A DNA stretch of 6,057 nucleotides, taken from contig CAKTAM010000109.1 in NCBI GenBank assembly GCA_934527255.1, positions 1-6,057 of the forward strand, given 5' to 3'. This DNA comes from an uncultured Oscillospiraceae bacterium. GTDB taxonomy: Bacteria; Bacillota; Clostridia; Oscillospirales; Ruminococcaceae. Below, one piece after another: positions 4,620 to 6,057 of the stretch. The first letter of the stretch is position 1; each line of letters starts with the position of its first letter. The position numbers and the translations under genes were made by a program. The notes beneath the pieces are model-generated. The model ran no database searches. It was not told where the DNA came from and saw nothing but the letters and a program-made list of their open reading frames with translations.

Positions 4620-5834
4620 TTAATAATCGTTGCGCTTTTTCTTAACGGCGCGCTGCCGCAGAATCACCACGACCAGCGCCACCACCACGACCAGCGCAAT
4701 GGGGATCATGTAGTTGCTGGCGCCTCTTTCGTCAAAGCTGCGCACGTCGCTCCACTCCTTATCCATGGTCTGGGCGATCTCATCGGGCAGAACCTCAAAA
4801 ATTTCGGTGTTAGCCATCACTTCATCCGAGGGATACATGATGGGGCTGTTCTTCAGCTCCTCCGGCAGCAGCTGCTCGGCCTCGACCTGCGGCGTAGAAT
4901 AGCCGATGAACTCGGTATTGGCCAGCGCCACCTCGGTCTCGCACATGAAGTTGATGAACATTTCGGCCGCTTCCTTGTTTTTGCAGCCCTTGGGAATGCA
5001 CATGGCGTCAATGAAATAGTTGGTGCCCTCTTCGGGGATGCAGAACGCCAGATCCGGGTTTTCGTCGATCATGGTGATGGCATCGCCTGCATAATAAGGC
5101 GCCAGCGCGGCTTCGCCGCCCTCCATTTTGTCAAAGATCTCGTCCATGACATAGGCCTGCACCAGCGATTTCTGCTCCTTCAGCGCATCGGTAGCGGCCG
5201 AGACCTCTTCCGTATTGGCCGGATTGAGCGACAGGCCCAGCTTCTTGGAGGCGATGGCATACGCATCGCGGCTGTTGTTGAACATCAGGATCTGCCCGGC
5301 ATAGGTATCGTCCCACAGCGAGCTCCAGCTGGTGATCTCGCCGTCGACCTTCGTCGTGTTGTAAACGATGCCGACCACGCCCCAGGTATAGGCCACGGAG
5401 TATTCGTTGTTGGGATCAAACGAGCAGGACTTGTAGTTGTCGCCGATTTTGGCAAAGTTGGGGATGTTACTGTAATCCAGCTTTTCCAGCATGCCTTCAC
5501 GCACCATTTTGCCGATCATATAATCGCTGGGGATGATGACATCATACTCGCTACCGCCGCTTTTCAGTTTGGAATACAGGCTTTCGTTGGTGTCAAAGGT
5601 CGTATAGTTGACCTTGATGCCGGTCAGCTCTTCAAATTCGCTGATGACATCCATCGAATCGTCGCTGCCGTCGGAAATGTACAGGCCCCAGTTGTACACA
5701 TTCAGGGTGATATTGTCATTGGCAAAGCGGGTATAATCGTACCCGTCCTCAACCTCTACCTGTGCGCCGGCCACCGTTGCCAGCAGCGTGACGGACAGCA
5801 GCGCTGCCAGAAAAATACTGAACCATTTTTTCAT
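4620..5834 (-). CDS. potD: Polyamine (spermidine/putrescine) ABC transporter substrate-binding protein PotD
   Basis: This 404-residue extracytoplasmic binding protein delivers polyamines to the PotB/PotC permease and PotA ATPase. Residues 1-24 are a signal peptide (Lys-Lys, hydrophobic core, Ala-Gly-Ala end) with no lipobox cysteine. Residues 42-365 match PotD: Tyr-Asn-Trp at 47-49, Tyr52, Thr-Gly-Ile-Lys-Val at 71-75, Pro-Ser-Asp-Tyr at 102-105, Phe-Asp-Pro-Asn-Asn at 139-143, Asp276 and Ile-Gly-Tyr at 310-312. Against E. coli PotD as I recall it, Trp49, Tyr52, Ser103, Tyr105, Asp276 and Tyr312 are kept. Trp229 and Trp255 appear replaced by aromatic Tyr and Phe274, Glu171 by Asp190 and Asp168 by Asn187. 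Residues 375-392 are a C-terminal membrane helix followed by a basic tail. The ATG at 5834..5832 has an AGAGGAGGG site upstream; an earlier in-frame ATG (5900) lacks a signal peptide and overlaps the hairpin. PotC precedes it by 85 bases. Confidence 0.92.
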   Translation of the reverse strand: MKKWFSIFLAALLSVTLLATVAGAQVEVEDGYDYTRFANDNITLNVYNWGLYISDGSDDSMDVISEFEELTGIKVNYTTFDTNESLYSKLKSGGSEYDVIIPSDYMIGKMVREGMLEKLDYSNIPNFAKIGDNYKSCSFDPNNEYSVAYTWGVVGIVYNTTKVDGEITSWSSLWDDTYAGQILMFNNSRDAYAIASKKLGLSLNPANTEEVSAATDALKEQKSLVQAYVMDEIFDKMEGGEAALAPYYAGDAITMIDENPDLAFCIPEEGTNYFIDAMCIPKGCKNKEAAEMFINFMCETEVALANTEFIGYSTPQVEAEQLLPEELKNSPIMYPSDEVMANTEIFEVLPDEIAQTMDKEWSDVRSFDERGASNYMIPIALVVVVALVVVILRQRAVKKKRNDY

Positions 5835-5864
5835 CTGTAAGCTTTCCCTCCTCTGAATACCAGT

Positions 5865-5880
5865 GCCCTGTGGACAGGGC
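5865..5880 (-). repeat. Hairpin between potC and potD
   Basis: GCCCTG (5865-5870) and CAGGGC (5875-5880) form a perfect 6-bp stem with a 4-base loop in the 85-base gap between the permease and the binding protein. No U-tract follows on the minus strand, so it should not end transcription. A hairpin just before the binding-protein message could stabilise that part of the mRNA, since binding proteins are often made in excess over permeases; this role is inference. Confidence 0.45.
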
Positions 5881-5920
5881 GTTTTCAAACCTCTGCGCAC
5901 TTTCCTGCACGCGGCACGCC

Positions 5921-6057
5921 TTACTGCGCGTGATTGCGGCGGTCGCGCCGCTCGCCCACCACATTGGAGATCAGAACCACGGTCAAAATGACCAGGAACA
6001 AAATGGTGGACAGAGCATTGATCTCCGGGCTGACCTTTTTGCGGGTCATACTGTAAA
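5921..6057 (-). CDS. potC: PotC-type polyamine ABC transporter permease, C-terminal end (partial)
   Basis: Only the last 44 codons plus stop (TAA at 5923..5921) are present; the gene begins beyond the right edge. The visible end reads Tyr-Ser-Met-Thr-Arg-Lys-Lys-Val-Ser-Pro-Glu-Ile-Asn-Ala-Leu-Ser-Thr, then a last membrane helix (about residues 17-35 of the fragment), then a basic cytoplasmic tail Gly-Glu-Arg-Arg-Asp-Arg-Arg. The segment with Ser-Pro-Glu-Ile-Asn-Ala-Leu-Ser-Thr before the final helix is typical of PotC permeases. Position directly upstream of potD matches the usual potABCD order. PotC forms the membrane channel with PotB. Confidence 0.85.
   Translation of the reverse strand, partial: YSMTRKKVSPEINALSTILFLVILTVVLISNVVGERRDRRNHAQ

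Noticed and set aside
5835..5900. Longer potD start at 5900, adding 22 residues
   Set aside because: The extension puts charged residues before the signal peptide, overlaps the intercistronic hairpin, and the internal ATG has a strong AGAGGAGGG site upstream.
1..6057. Mobile elements, CRISPR arrays, tRNA/rRNA genes, riboswitches or phage-defence genes
   Set aside because: I saw no transposase or integrase motifs, no regularly spaced direct repeats, no tRNA-like cloverleaf and no defence-type domains in any of the supported genes.

Overview
The window is an ordinary-looking chromosomal stretch of a fairly GC-rich Firmicute. All seven genes I can support lie on the minus strand, so transcription runs from high to low coordinates. 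Purine-rich Shine-Dalgarno sequences (AGGAGG/AAGGAG types), sigma-A-like promoters, U-tracted intrinsic terminators and the protein families together suggest a gut-type Clostridia, perhaps Oscillospirales (Ruminococcaceae/Oscillospiraceae). That placement is inference from composition and gene style. I could not search for homologues.

Reading in the direction of transcription, the window opens with the last 44 codons of a PotC-type polyamine permease. After an intercistronic hairpin comes the complete polyamine-binding protein PotD. This PotD has no lipobox cysteine but carries a C-terminal membrane anchor. A strong bidirectional terminator closes this pot operon. Next is an 89-residue unrecognised membrane protein, isolated between that terminator and a second intrinsic terminator and preceded by a perfect dyad touching its ribosome-binding site.

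Downstream, a MATE-family efflux pump starts at GTG under its own well-formed promoter. A perfect 10-bp inverted repeat overlaps the pump's -35 box. A TetR/AcrR-type regulator follows immediately, with its own extended -10 promoter beginning next to the pump's stop codon. Pump and regulator are a plausible local repressor/efflux pair.

The last group is a probable three-gene membrane-protein operon with its own promoter: an HdeD/DUF308-like protein with a clear three-fold internal repeat, a CmpB-type putative ABC transporter permease (PF06541-like) with a long charged C-terminal tail, and the first 25 codons of a membrane protein resembling the CrtO-like acyltransferase family. A role in envelope or stress physiology is inference.

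I found no RNA genes, CRISPR arrays, mobile elements or convincing plus-strand genes, and no obviously new multi-gene system. The best leads are the altered anchoring of PotD, the isolated small membrane protein, and the unexplained inverted repeats at the promoters.
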